Positions 47,101 to 63,769 of a DNA stretch of 64,000 nt are shown in pieces. Every line of letters starts with the position of its first letter. Within the stretch, counting starts at the first letter, position 1. The stretch covers positions 1,116,001 to 1,180,000 of the forward strand of contig NC_018397.1 in NCBI RefSeq assembly GCF_000208865.1, given 5' to 3'. Under the pieces are notes generated by a model. It was given only the letters and a program-made list of their open reading frames with translations, searched no databases and was not told the origin of the DNA. The position numbers and the translations under genes are program-made. The DNA is from Neospora caninum Liverpool (Eukaryota > Apicomplexa > Conoidasida > Eucoccidiorida > Sarcocystidae).

Positions 47101-48673
47101 ATGTGTTACCGCACGAAACATTCGGGAACCTGTTCTGCCGATTTGGATGGCATTCTCTCTCTTTTTGTCCGGAGTGCTTGAATTGTCGTTTGAATGAGGA
47201 TAGACGCAGCATACATGCGAAATCTGTGCAGGGAAAAATCGTTCGCAGTCCAGTTCCGAAACGGCAAGGGTCGTGTTCTCGGGCGTGCGCAGTGTATAGA
47301 AGGCACGTAGTTTTCGGTGCAGTCTCGCTGTCATAACACCCCGTGTACGCCAAGTCCCTTTCCGTGTTCCCCTGCTTTTCTTTCACACATCTCTCTCTCT
47401 GCAGGACAGGAAACGTGGCTGTCAACCGTTTCTTCGGCTGTTACTGGTAGCGTGTAACCGACTCCCTGTCGCGAGGAAACTCCTCCCTCACGGGGCCTCG
47501 TGATTGTCTCCGTTTTTTCGTTGCCTGGAGGCCGCCGAAGGTGTTTTGCTTCTTCTCAATTCCGCATTTCGCGCGCAGTGAGATAACTGGGTCTCGGCTG
47601 TTTTTATTTGGAAACGCGGAGGATTTCCGCCGCTGATGCTTACTGGGGGTCGGGGCATCGCACTTGGTTCCTCTCTCGATCCTTCCGTTTTCTCACTCCT
47701 CGCACAGCGAACCGATTCGCGAAATATTTTCGCATTTTCCGTATCGTCCGCACATACGCCTTTTCAAAACGAAAAACGCGACGGGATTCCGTGGATTTCC
47801 GTCAAGCTCTGACGTCTTTTCCCGCCCTAGAGTGTCGTTCGCTTCTTCTGGTCGGACGGGACATTCAGTCCAGTCCAACACTCCCGTTCCGGTGCGTCTT
47901 TTCATATCTTCGCCGCTCTCGGGTGTCGCAAGTTCTCGCCACGCACTCGCATTCATCTTCCCGGATGCGGCCTCGTTCACCTGGCGCCTCCGTTCGCTCA
48001 CTCCCTAGATTGCCTCGGGCGTTCTAGGGTACACGGGGGCGTTCGCATTTCCTTGTATTCTTTTACGGCCGGCCAAACCACCGGAAGTTTGTTTCCTCTG
48101 TCCGAGTCAACGAGTCGTCCCCGAGTCAAGGGCACGCGGGTCTCGATTCCCGACCGTCCCGACATTTTTTCGTCCAATTTGTTTGGTAGCTGGCATATCA
48201 AACCTGCAGAAACCACCAGATCGCCTCAGCAGAAAAGAGTGCGGCGTCAGCTTTGTTCTCTTGTCCGTCTTCGCAAAAAGCACGCCCCTGCCTGTCGCCT
48301 CTGTCTTCCCTCCACGGTTGACCTCGCTACCCCAAACCCAGGCCCGACTCCTGGATCGTTCGCCCGCCCGCTGCCTTCTCCCTCGTCAGCCGTCTCGTTC
48401 CCTTCTTCTGCAGTTCGCCGTCCACCTTGCTGTTTCCGACATTCCCTCAAGGTCGTCCCTGAACTGTCCCCTGCTTCCCTACAACCGTGCCGTCTGTTTT
48501 CTGTACACTCGGTTCTCGCTTTGCCGCGTGCCCGCCCCTTGAGAGTGTTTCCCGCTGTCTCCCCCTCTTTATCGGGAGCTACTCCATTCGCGAGACCAGA
48601 GACCCTGAGAGTCGCCGGGGACATCTGATTCTCTTCTCTTTGGGCTGATTCTTGCCCCAGGCGTCTCGTCACC
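44142..48673. other. Intergenic region between the coiled-coil gene and Rab6
   Basis: About 4.5 kb without a supported gene. It begins with the telomere-like tract at 44168. The last kilobase (about 47600-48660) is strongly CT-rich, fitting a long Rab6 leader. Short open frames between 44700 and 47400 on both strands show no conserved motif. Confidence 0.5.
44168..44194 (+). repeat. Interstitial telomere-like tract (TTTAGGG type)
   Basis: The tract reads TTTAGGG, TTTAGGG, TTAGGG, TTTGGGG: two perfect units of the seven-base telomere repeat used by T. gondii, followed by two degenerate ones. It lies 27 bases after the coiled-coil gene stop codon, so it is internal and not a chromosome end. 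It may be a relic of double-strand-break repair or fusion, or a factor-binding site. Confidence 0.75.
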
Positions 48674-53413
<4,740 letters not shown>

Positions 53414-55460
53414 GAGCAGAGTTGTCGATGCCGGTTCGTCCCTTGCTCAATATTGCTTTTCTAAATTTTCGTCTCTCGCCGCCAAGCACTTCTCCGTTTT
53501 TCCATTTCTGTCCAGAGTATTCTTTGTAACTGGGTTGCAAAGGGAGAGGTGGAAGGTCTCCCGCGATCGATTACGGCCGGCTTTCCGCAGCTGCCTTTTC
53601 TTTCCAAGTCTGTCTTTTCCTTCTTCTCCGTCGGACCCCGTCTGCGGAATTGTTTTTTTTGCGTTGTCTTCTCTTCCGTTCGCTGCAGTCTTCGCCAACA
53701 GTAAATGTTAGGCACTTCGCCCCTATGGTTCGTTCGACCGTGAGTGCTTGTCGGCCGCAAAAACCATTTCTTGTGTAGACGGTTCTGACGTCTGTTGCGC
53801 CTCTTCCGTCCCCCGCACTGCCTCTCGAAATGACAAGTGAAGCACGGTTTTTTTGCGCAAACGATGTCAGGTGTCGGTCAGCTTCCTGCTGCTGTGGCAG
53901 TTGTTTCGGCCATCTAGCGCACATGCTCTCTTCTGTAGGGAGCGCAAGCAGTCTCCCACGAAACGGTGAAGACGACCACTCGCCCCTGCTTTACCAGCGT
54001 CCTCTCTCTGCCTCTGTCCTGTTCGGATTCGCGGGGCTCTGTACCCTCCACCTCGTGATTTCTACGACTGTTTGAGCTATGCAGCACTGCTGTCGGGGCC
54101 GTTTCACGCGTAGAAGACAGGGAAACAGGCAGGGAAGAAGTAGACCTGTTTTTTGTGTATATAGAAGCAGGCCTGACACAAGGCGCGCAGATTAGGCACC
54201 AAACCTCCTACTGATTCGCTCAGAGAGACTGTGTTGTCCGAAACTGCTCAGCGGCTGATCCATGCGCTGCACCACTGGTGAAAGTTCTTGGGTGTATTTT
54301 TGGCGTCTGGCGTGTCCGTCCGACCGCCTGCCGGCGATTCACCCGTGGGGGTAACAAGCCGGGAACTATCCCCTGAAGACACAGTGCCTTCTTACCCTCG
54401 CACGAGTCACTGGCATGTTTATTTCACTCCACTGTGTCTCGGCGCTGTGTTGGAAGTGGCTGGGAACTCGGAAATCCGAAGAGGTTTTTGCCTCTGCTCG
54501 GGATTGATACCATGCGCTCGAGGAGAGAACTAACGGGAGCAGGCTCCCCGTGTGTGGCGTGGTCCGCGCACTGACTGACTTAAGGCTGTAGCACTGTGCA
54601 ACTCATGTCCAGTTCAGAACTGCTTTCACAATAGGGAACCTGCCAATGCCGGGCTAGCAGTTTTACAATTGCAAAGAACTGTGCGTTCGAGGCCAGGACG
54701 TGGCCAGAAACTGACGCGTGCTGAAGCAATTCACTTTTTGAACTGCGCCTGCTCTGCCGCCAGAAACACAACCGCCTTGAGCTACCGACACCTTGGCACG
54801 CCCCTGGGCCCGACAAAGAAAAAGTGTCGCTTGTGCCCCGCCTCTCCAGGTAACCAACCTCAATCGTTATTCCGCCGTCGGTCTCCTGGCGCTCGATATG
54901 ATTTCGTTTGAAATCCAAAGCCCGTGATGTTCAGCTGGGTGTTCATCCTCAGCTACGGTTCTTGCGTGGAGTTTTTCTGGCTTTTTATCTCTCAGAGGGG
55001 AGGAACACGAGGGAAAACCTAGCCGTCGCGAGGAGACTCCACACACGGGCGGCGAACCAGTTGCGGTGGCTACACTGACAACGAGTGCTATGCAGAAAAT
55101 AGATGCTTCATCGTTGTCTTGATTTTCTTTTCCCTCTCAATCAGCGTTTCGGTACGTCCCATGCATCACTCTACGGCTTCGTGCCAATTAAGGGATTTGA
55201 CTCACCAGGCTAAGAAAATTTTGAGGTCCCTGGGATACCTTGTGTAAACCTGTCCTTGATATGTGCATGCACCCCTTGGAGAGAAACGTCGCCACAGAGA
55301 AAAAGAGAGCCTGGGCGCCTCGCCAGCTCGCGGCTACGCATTCAGACAGGGTTAACAGGAGCTTTCTTCCCACTTAATTTTTGCACTTTTCCGTTTCCAG
55401 CCGATCCGTTTCTTTTTCCTCGACTTTTCGTGGAACCGTCTCTTTGGACACATCTTCGTC
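53414..55460. other. Intergenic region between Rab6 and COX2B
   Basis: About 2 kb. Pyrimidine-rich stretches near 53440-53700 probably belong to the Rab6 3' UTR, and about 55340-55460 to the COX2B leader. No open frame with a recognisable protein signature is seen. Confidence 0.5.
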
Positions 55461-56042
55461 ATGGACGTTTTCCGGTCCTTTTGGAACCGGCGGGGTGCGG
55501 CCTCGGGGGGCGCCGCCACCAGCTCTGGTCGTCCTGCCGAATGCCGTTCCACGGGAGAGGAGAAATCCTCAGTTTTGCTGCAGTCCCTGAAGGCGAGCTC
55601 TGAGCAGAAAAGTGGAGCGACGCTTCAGAATGTGGCAGCTTCAGACTACGTGACGCCACAGAAATACCTGGATGACCCCGACAAAATTCCCACCTACTAC
55701 GTGTTTCAGTCCAACATGGTAACGGATGAAGACCTCTTGCCAGGAATGCTACGAAATTTGGAAGTCGACAAGCGTTTAACTCTGCCAACTCGTACGCATA
55801 TTCGCTTCCTTATCACTGCAACAGATGTGATTCATTCGTGGGCTGTCCCGGCACTGGGAATCAAGGCTGATGCCATCCCAGGCAGGCTGCAGCGTATCAA
55901 CACCTTCATCCAGCGAGAAGGCGTTTTCTACGGTCAGTGTTCCGAGCTCTGTGGAGCGCTCCACGGCTTCATGCCGATCGTTATTGAGGCTGTGAGTCCA
56001 GAAACGTATGCAGCTCATGCGAAGAAGTGGTACAAAGATTGA
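55461..56042 (+). CDS. COX2B: Cytochrome c oxidase subunit 2, C-terminal half (nucleus-encoded COX2B)
   Basis: This 193-aa single-exon gene encodes only the intermembrane-space CuA domain of COX2. The complete CuA ligand set is present: His125 (VIHSW), Cys160, Glu162, Cys164, His168 and Met171 within [19 protein letters not shown]. The upstream DxxLxTD-like region and [12 protein letters not shown] also match COX2. The two N-terminal membrane helices of normal COX2 are missing; instead there are about 60 residues beginning [12 protein letters not shown], a basic, aromatic start fitting mitochondrial import, then a Ser/Ala-rich stretch. In apicomplexans, dinoflagellates and chlorophycean algae cox2 is known to be split into two nuclear genes, COX2A and COX2B, whose products meet in complex IV. 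The partner gene is not in this window. The ATG at 55461 is preceded by a CT-rich leader; no intron is needed. Confidence 0.93.
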   Translation: MDVFRSFWNRRGAASGGAATSSGRPAECRSTGEEKSSVLLQSLKASSEQKSGATLQNVAASDYVTPQKYLDDPDKIPTYYVFQSNMVTDEDLLPGMLRNLEVDKRLTLPTRTHIRFLITATDVIHSWAVPALGIKADAIPGRLQRINTFIQREGVFYGQCSELCGALHGFMPIVIEAVSPETYAAHAKKWYKD

Positions 56043-58572
56043 GGCTGACTTTTTTTGGCGACTAGCCGTGTGAACGACTAGGCCAGAAAGTGATAATCGG
56101 TCCCACATTTCGCACAACTCGTGTCCTGTCGTCTCTGGGTTATAGTACAAGAAATTCTCTTATGGAAATGAGAAGAAGTGCGCGTGGAGGTAGACCACAC
56201 CCAAGGCGCGGTGACGGGGACGAACCTGACAAGACAAGTCCGTTGAAAAACCGGCATTCTTCGAAGAAAAAAACTGATGTTGCGAGTACCCTTTCTGTCC
56301 AGATCGATGCGAGTGAGAGAGTGTGGTGTCTCGAGGGAAAACATCTACAAATGCTTCCAACGTTTCCGTTCCATGTCAAGCGATAACACTGATCGGATAA
56401 CCGCGACAGAAGTCAAAAGTGGGTTTTCGACGTCCTGAGGGGGAGTCGTGAAGATTGGAAAAGTAAAGAAGGAAACAGAGCAGATTCTCTTCGGGTTGCT
56501 GGAGATGAAGGATTGCCTTCCAGGAAGTGTGGTGCCCCCAAAACGCGGCTCAGTTTCGTTACTCGCGATCAACGTGTTGTGTACGTTAGTCGTCAGGACT
56601 TTCTTACGCGTGTCCCCATTGCTGGTGAACGTTGTCCGGGTCGTCGAGCTCAGTGTTTGCTTCTTCTGGTCCACGTATATCCTTACTACACAGACCTTGT
56701 GTATCTGGAAAATATCTTTGTTAAAGACGCAGAACTGCTGCCAAGCTGGATGGCAAGCCCTGAAAGATTGATGAGCTTCACGTGATAGACTTGCAGGTGA
56801 TCTTCACGTCAGGTTTATTTCTGCACAAACTCATTCACCGTAGCCTCTACTTTCGCGCAATCATGTGGCTTCGTTGCAGCCCGTCTGTGTTTTTTCCAGT
56901 GACCAGCACAGGAGATGCGAAACACTGACGCTGGCGTCGAACCCCATAGCGTGGGTTTTGTCGCGGGGATGTTCTGGCAGAAAACAATGCGAAGAGAGCT
57001 GCCTATGAGCCCCCGACAGGCACTTGAGCATTTCTGACGGGGATGCCGATGATCACGTGCTAACCTGAAGAAATTACGGTGACTACTCTAGAGTTAGTCT
57101 CCTGAGACTTTGGGGAGTTTGTCTAGGTGCCAACACTGAACAGATAGTGGTCGGGAATTGCAGTGTTTCGGCACCCGCCTTCGCTTTTACTGCTCCAGCA
57201 TTCGGGCTGAAGCTCGGCTAAAGTTCACAAACGTACACTGAGAAGCAGCTTTGTTCGCATGTATGGGAAGCTGCTTGTCCACTTAGAGGGAACGAACGTC
57301 ATCACAACGTTCTTGCCCACCGCCCTCAGCAGAATGGGTCAAGCATGTTCGAAGTTTGGGTGTTTTGACAACCGTGTACCAAGGACCGCGAGGACGCTCT
57401 CCTTCCCAGCACGTGTGTGTCTACAGAAGAACAGAGCTATCGACTTAGCGAACTAACATCAGAGTAGTAGGTTTCTTTCGCTGTTAATACGACCAATATT
57501 ACTAATCCATAAATTACGCCCAGAACAAAAGCCAATGTGGGTGGCCTACCGTCAACAACTGAAAAAGCAGGTTTTTTTCTCCAGGGGGCATTCTACAGAA
57601 CCTTCACTGATGCCAAATGTACGGTGTCCTGCGTAAGATTATCGCTGCCTGGTTGGTCTTCCTTTCTCCTCTTTGTTGGTTCGTTTCAATCTGAATAGTT
57701 TCTCTCTTGTTGAGCAATTCCCCTCGACACTCAGTGACGAACTGAGGCTACACGGGTGTAGGCTCCCCTGACCATTCATGGCGTTCAGGCGGAGCCCGCG
57801 CAGCACGCTCACAAATGTGCCATTCCGTAAAAGAAGTGTGCTTGTTCTCGTAGTCCTCTTTTTATGTATGATCTCGTTGTTCTGACGCTGGTAGAAATGA
57901 TTTCGTATAGCATTTCGCCAAATTACAAACACCCGAACGGAACGCAAGGCCCATTTGGACACCAGTAGGAATTCGGCTGAATAATAGATGTGCTCTTGCC
58001 CCACATTCCCGAAGTACAAGTGTGGTTGTCGAACGCCTCTACGTCTGTAACAGGTAAATTACAACAGACTGGTGTGGCGACGATTTCTCTGTCATTCTGA
58101 GCCCCATCACGAAACAGCAGGAGTCTTCTGTTTTAGGTTAACTTGTTGCGAATGTTGTTTTTGCCTACTTCAGACAATAACCAATAAGCCGTCAGGTGCT
58201 GCAAACTATCCTCGAAATTTTTCTCTCAAGTGATAATGAAGAAGGCAATTGACGCTGGCCATTTGAGCTTCTACGCTCAGTTAGCATCATTTGCTCACTG
58301 TCTTGGTATCAATCAGTCTATATGATACTTCCTGGTGGTCTCAGAATCGGATTAAATCGACGTGTCGGCAGAACAAGAGGAACTTTGGGAAGGGCATGCG
58401 GAGAAGTTACGTGTGTCTTGAGTGTCCAAGCCCTCGTCTGTTCTTGGGCCCCACCAGGACTTTGTAAACTGTTTTTTTGTGGGGTCCAGAAAAGGAGAGC
58501 TTCCCTGGAGACTTTGAGGCGGGGGTACGGGTTTGTTTTAGAAAGAGAAGAGACGAAAGCAAGAAAAGAACA
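56043..58572. other. Intergenic region between COX2B and the small gene at 58573
   Basis: About 2.5 kb with no convincing coding frame on either strand. The first part is presumably COX2B 3' UTR. An AGAGACG element, matching the WGAGACG motif known from T. gondii promoters, lies at 58549-58555, 18 bases before the next start codon. Confidence 0.5.
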
Positions 58573-58944
58573 ATGCAAGCAACTCATCGATTGGCGCCAG
58601 GGGCGGAGCTTGCCCTCGCCGACTTTCAGAAAAAGATTGTCGACCCCGAGCACAAGCGGAAAGAGAAGGCACTTGGACTCTGGCCGGTGAATCCCGAGTC
58701 ACCGTTCGGAAATTTCCCAAAAGAGAAAGGAGGTCCCGGTTCACCCCATAAGAATCAAGTGGCAGCTGCCCTTAGTCAAACAATTACAACGCCTCTTGTT
58801 CGATTCAATGCTCGTGAAAAAAGATTTCTTAGGAAGGGAAGCGGTGCGTCCACATGGGAACTGTTGAAAGAAAGGCACACGCCTGCCGTGGCCGAAAGAA
58901 ATGGGTCTGTGAAGAAGCAGTGTTTGCAAGAAATAAATATCTAG
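58573..58944 (+). CDS. Possible small basic protein, unrecognised
   Basis: An open frame of 123 aa begins at an ATG with A at -3 and ends in a stop 168 bases before the inferred first exon of PACRG. The protein is hydrophilic and basic, without signal peptide or membrane span. Its composition is even, unlike the low-complexity shadow frames nearby. A middle part (KALGLWPVNPESPFGNFPKE) and a C-terminal part (LVRFNAREKRFLRKG) look like ordinary folded-protein sequence. The frame is also open upstream to about 58477, but that part would include a probable leader. It could be a stand-alone gene, or the first exon of a longer PACRG transcript. I do not recognise a family. Confidence 0.42.
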   Translation: MQATHRLAPGAELALADFQKKIVDPEHKRKEKALGLWPVNPESPFGNFPKEKGGPGSPHKNQVAAALSQTITTPLVRFNAREKRFLRKGSGASTWELLKERHTPAVAERNGSVKKQCLQEINI

Positions 58945-59112
58945 ATTACATTCACCCACTGGGAAGCACGCCTGCAAAGTTATAATAACTTCACATTTCT
59001 CACACTTTTTGATGGGGTTTCGTATCGAAAGCGTTCCGTGACGCTTAACATTCATACATGAACATGGCTGGCATCCACACATTCTTACCGCTTTTGACGA
59101 TATGGGCTGTAT

Positions 59113-62100
59113 ATGGTTTGTGGAGAGGATAATCACAGGTAAAGAAGCCGAGCCCGTTCATCAGGAAGAGTGTCGAACCGATCGTACATGACAGAATTTC
59201 GACATGGTGGCTTGTTCAGCTTGAAATATCCCTGTATCCTCGTTGTTGTCACTGCATTATGCCCCTGCGTAGTAGACCTAAGTTCGTGCTCAGGCTCGGT
59301 AGATCTCATCGTATTGCCACACGTTTTTTCCCCCGGTTAACGTCCCATCGCCTCTGATATTTCAGTGCCCGTGTGCATACAGGTTCCGGTGGACACACCG
59401 ATGCCATTGCGGTCAGAAAATGGATGCACCAGGCGAAGCATGCTCCTTTGCCTCCTCGTGCCAAAGCCTATTGTCGTAGACCAATCGAGCCTTCTCAATT
59501 TCGCCGGTTCTACCAACGAGGAGACATGCCCGTCGCTGTCGAGCATGGTGCATCAGGTCAGCGTTGGTTCCGTACAGAGAATGCAAGATCACGTTCTACG
59601 TACATCTCGGGCCCCACCGTAATGTTCTTCTGAGCACCCATTTCCCCTCGTTTCCTTCGTCCACTGACATATGTGTAAGAGGGAATAGTTCTGCTGCCCC
59701 TGTCCCAGGAACGGCTGTGTGGGTCGGGTCGGCTCTATGGTTTTCTTTTTCGGTCACTGCATGCACGAAAGTCAGTATTTGGCCAACACACTGAAGGAAA
59801 AGTGAGGAAACTCGAAACAAGTTCGGTATCTACTTTCTGGGTAGTGTACTCCGGATAATACGCACCTTTACGTGGTACCCATCTGTTCATTATATCATCT
59901 GCTTGTGCTGTGCCAGGCAACCGAGTCCTGTGGAAGATAGATTTTGCCTTGCTCGACTACCAGTATTTTCTGCCATTATTCTTCGATGGGATAAGAGAGA
60001 AAGAAGACCCATACAGATTCCTTGCTGTTCAGGGGGTACGTCATTGTCTGTGAATCTTCAACGAGACTTCAGTGAGAATATAACAGGCTGCTGACATCAT
60101 TTCACTCAGCTGGGGAACACGTTCACGCGACTCTTGCCAATCATATTATTGAACTTAACCTTCTCCGAAACAGGATGTAAGTCTTTCCCGACTGTAACAA
60201 ATGCTTGTGTAAAATTACCTAGGTGTACGACCTTCTCCAAGGCGCCCCCCAAAAGATCCTCCCCGTCATTCCCCAGTTGGTGATACCTATCAAGAAAGCT
60301 CTCGATACACGGGATAGCGAAGTAAGAGATTACTGACACACGTCAAGGATTACAGAACTGAGGAAAATGTCATCGAAAAGAATTGTTCAAGTAGCTTGCT
60401 GGTGGTCCGCTGTTCGTCTACCACCGTTTAGCAGAACTCTATTTTTGACAGATCTGCACACGCGCAAAAGTCCATTGAAATCCGGTGAAGTTTCCACACC
60501 AATGGACAGAAAACAAGCAGCTGCTGGTGTTATATTCCTGCAACATTTTCTGCGTAGTCAGTTTGTGTACGACCGCTGGAATTGACTACTGAAGGATGCT
60601 GCGAATTTGTTTTTTCACAAAGAAGATAAGCAATTACCTTGCGCGTAACAGTGTACTTTTGTTCGTTTTGCATCCTAAAAACCTTGCCAAAATACATACT
60701 TTTATTTCTGCAACTTCTATCGCAAATAGTGCCACTCAAAGATTCCGCTAAGGGGCCCCACCTTTTCCCGTTGTGGCACCTCCGTAAAAAATGGGACATT
60801 ACAGACAGCGATGAAAGCGTTGTTTTACGGCCATAAGATACCACGAGCACCACTAGGTTCGCTTTGTGGATGTGGGCGCCTACCACTCATTTTTGATTTG
60901 TTTGGTTTGGCCGAAGACGAGTTGAACCCAGACCTCGCTTACAGCAGTGGATGATGAAAGATAGAAGTGTGACCAATCCAAGAGAAACGTCCCTTGTCCT
61001 TGAAGACAACACAGTACGTCCCCCTAACAGGCGGTAAATCCCAACGAGATCTTAGGACACCGACCCGCCACTGTCTGATTTCATCTGGTTTCGTCTGTTT
61101 TCATTTGCAGATAATCGCAACAACTCTGAAAATTCTCCAAGCTCTCGTGCTCTCTGGTATACTTCGCATAAAATGAAAACAGAACGGATAGAACAAGTCT
61201 TTGTATCTTTCCACACTGCTTCATGGATCTCCACAATAAAAGTGATGTACATCAGTTCTAATCGACCCCCCGAAAAAAATATCGTTCTCCTCCCTGAAAA
61301 CTCATAGGTAATCCTGGAAGACATGGCCAGATCAACGACACTCCGTGTGTTCGCCAGTATCTGACCAATTCGCTTTCCAGGAACACATCTTAAAAAGGCC
61401 ACTGGCAGGTTTTCAAAACGATTCTCTCAATTGAGTCATATCAAGACGGGACACTTTCATTGAGGAAAACCGGGCCAAAATAGTTAGTTACCGGGGGATG
61501 CCATAACGAAGTCCTTACCGTATGTTGCGCGGGGCTTTGTACGACGTGCCACAACACACACATGATCCCATATCTCCCAGCCCCTGTTTCACAAAGTTTG
61601 CGGCTTTGATGTGGACATCCGCTCAATTATCTTCTATACAAACAAGGGATGAACGCATGTTTGTCGAAACAGCATGATCTCATCAGCCCAGCTACCTACA
61701 TAGTGGTGGGTTAATGCTGGACGTGTACTCAGGTGAAGATATTGGAAAAGCACTTTTGCCGTACTACAGGCAAATCCTGCCGTGCTTCAACTTGCTCATC
61801 AACAATCACAAAAACATTGGCGATAAAATCTGCTACGGCCAGAGGCGAGGGTAAGACTCTGTTTTTCCTAAAGCCCAGTTATATTGCCTGGCTTCCCACA
61901 TGTTGTGGATATAACCGAAGTGATGGGGGCACATCTTGGTGATGCTTAGCGCTCTTTAGTTTGAGTGTGACGCGTTCAACACTGGGACCCCCAGCGTTGT
62001 ACTGACGCAGCCGTCAACACCTCACGCAGACGCATGTTATGCGGAGTCGACGAAAACACCGATCGAGCGAAAGTGCTTTTCTTTGTCCCACGTGTGACTG

Positions 62101-62229
62101 TGATGCAGATGTGACCTCGGTGACTTGATTGAAGAAACACTGCATATCTTGGAACTGAATGGAGGGCCCGATGCCTTCATTAACATTAAGTACATGATTC
62201 CCACCTATGAGAGCTGTGTTGTCAACTGA
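59113..62229 (+). CDS. PACRG: PACRG, parkin co-regulated axonemal protein, about seven exons
   Basis: Exons 59366-59556, 59917-60035, 60223-60321, 61111-61156, 61733-61850 and 62109-62229 join in phase. A first exon at 59113-59138 (ATG plus eight codons, consensus donor) has the phase required and gives 239 aa in total; this first exon is a guess. PACRG signatures run in order: [94 protein letters not shown] and [13 protein letters not shown]. The protein is an armadillo-like helical repeat at the inner junction of axonemal doublet microtubules, with FAP20 as partner. In a coccidian the only flagellated stage is the male gamete, though microtubule roles elsewhere are possible. It is convergent with the ribosomal protein gene. 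Length agrees with the family (about 240-300 aa). Confidence 0.9.
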
Positions 62230-62969
62230 TCACGGCCCCCCGTTTGGTGCACACTCTTCTCCAACTGTTTGCAAGCAGCGGAAGCTAGTAGGAAGGCCTA
62301 CGTATTCGATACAGTTCATTCTTCCTGTGTGAAAAGGTTCCATGCCTCTTATTTATGCCTTCTTCGCGAACGGCATATCGCCACTCTCAACAGTGTTTCG
62401 GCCACACCACATAAAGCTCACGTCATCCGTTGCTCCTACCCTGACTTCTTGTTTCGTTTCCTCTGACGCCAACAATTTCTCCACATGAGGGAAGGCAAAC
62501 TTCAACGGTATCATAACCGGCACTCTTTCGGGTTCACAGAACTATTTCCATGTATGAATGCTGCATGGAAGGTGAACTGGCTAGAATTTTGCTACTGCCA
62601 TTTTGTCCACTCTCTGACGCACTAGACGCCACAAACCGCCGTCAGCACTCAAGGATACACGATTTTCCTTGATAAACTTGTGGGCTACCTACATGCACTT
62701 GATTCCGTGACCTGTGTACATTACGCCTAAGGAAGGGATTCTTTTTTCCCTTTTTGACTTCGATCGCGCCCCCCTGGTCACATGAGGGTATCCAGTCTTT
62801 GTGAACCTGTCGGCATCGATACCGCATCAATCCTCTCAATTCTGCGAAGGTTCCAGGATAGTCAGCATGACTGACCTTCGTTTTCAGAATCGAACACGTC
62901 TGGTTCCGGAGAAGACGACACACAGTGGCAAAAAAGCGTACGAGAAGAAAGAGTGGGATAAAGTTCAAC
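62230..62969. other. Convergent intergenic region (PACRG and RPL27A 3' ends)
   Basis: These 740 bases lie between two convergent stop codons and should hold both 3' UTRs. The 108-codon frame at 62642-62968 on the minus strand directly follows the RPL27A stop and has no recognisable signature. Confidence 0.55.
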
Positions 62970-63769
62970 TTAGCCGGTCAAAACACACGCCCCACCCGCG
63001 GCCTTAATTTTCTTCTCCGCAATGCGCGAGAAAAAACGAGCTTTTACGATGACGGGGATCTTGGGCAAGTCACCCTTCCCGAGGACCTTGAAGTAACCCG
63101 ACTTCGTCACATCAATGACGGCAGCCTTGTCCTTGCTCTGCTCTGCCTTCGCCAGAGTCGCTGGGGACACGAGGGACCACAGTTTGTCCACATTCACAGT
63201 CGGGCACGTGTACTGGTTCTTCAACAGATGATAGTGGCGCATACCAACCTGAGAGAAAACACAAAAGACAAGAGACCCAAGACACAACCTCGTTATCCTA
63301 AAACACCAAGAGGAATCCACATGTGGTGCCACTTGGCAATCCGAATCGCTTGAGAGCGTCAACGCTCGCAGCAATTCCATCCTCTCGTACGTTTTGTTGT
63401 ACCGCCCCAAGCATTTTCCCAGTCGATATACACACTGGACTGTCCGTACTGGCACTGTACAGCAAGTGACAAATACCAAACTCCGCATCAGCCTATCGTG
63501 CCACAGCAAAGTAGGGTCCCCGCTTGAAGATTTAGCAATCGCCCGGCGCACAACCGCTGTTTATCGCCGCTTCGCCCCCCCTTTGCCCGTGGAAACGCTC
63601 CTACCTTTCCGAAATAACCAGGATGGTACTTGTCGTAGTTGATGCGCTGGTGGTGCATACCACCGGCCTTACCACGACCACCAGGATGCTTGCGATGCTT
63701 CCCCACACGCCCGTAACCGGCGCTGACGTGGCCACGTCTCTTTCTGGTCTTCCTCAAGCGAGTCGTCAT
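62970..63769 (-). CDS. RPL27A: 60S ribosomal protein uL15 (RPL27A/L28), two exons
   Basis: Exon 1 (63769-63605, 55 codons) and exon 2 (63248-62970) join in phase 0 to 147 aa, the usual length for eukaryotic uL15. The basic N-terminus [20 protein letters not shown], the Gly-rich [14 protein letters not shown] block, the [15 protein letters not shown] junction and the C-terminal [19 protein letters not shown] are all family features. The donor reads AAG|GTAGGA and the acceptor CTCAG|GTTGG. The protein is a structural part of the large cytosolic ribosomal subunit near the E-site and exit region. There is no organellar leader. The start fits both similarity and length. Confidence 0.96.

Noticed and set aside
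60367..60585. 72-codon frame inside PACRG
   Set aside because: It falls wholly within the intron between the PACRG exons ending at 60321 and starting at 61111, whose phases join without it.
62642..62968. 108-codon minus-strand frame directly after RPL27A
   Set aside because: It lies in the expected 3' UTR, has no similarity to a known protein, and polycistronic transcription is not expected in this lineage.
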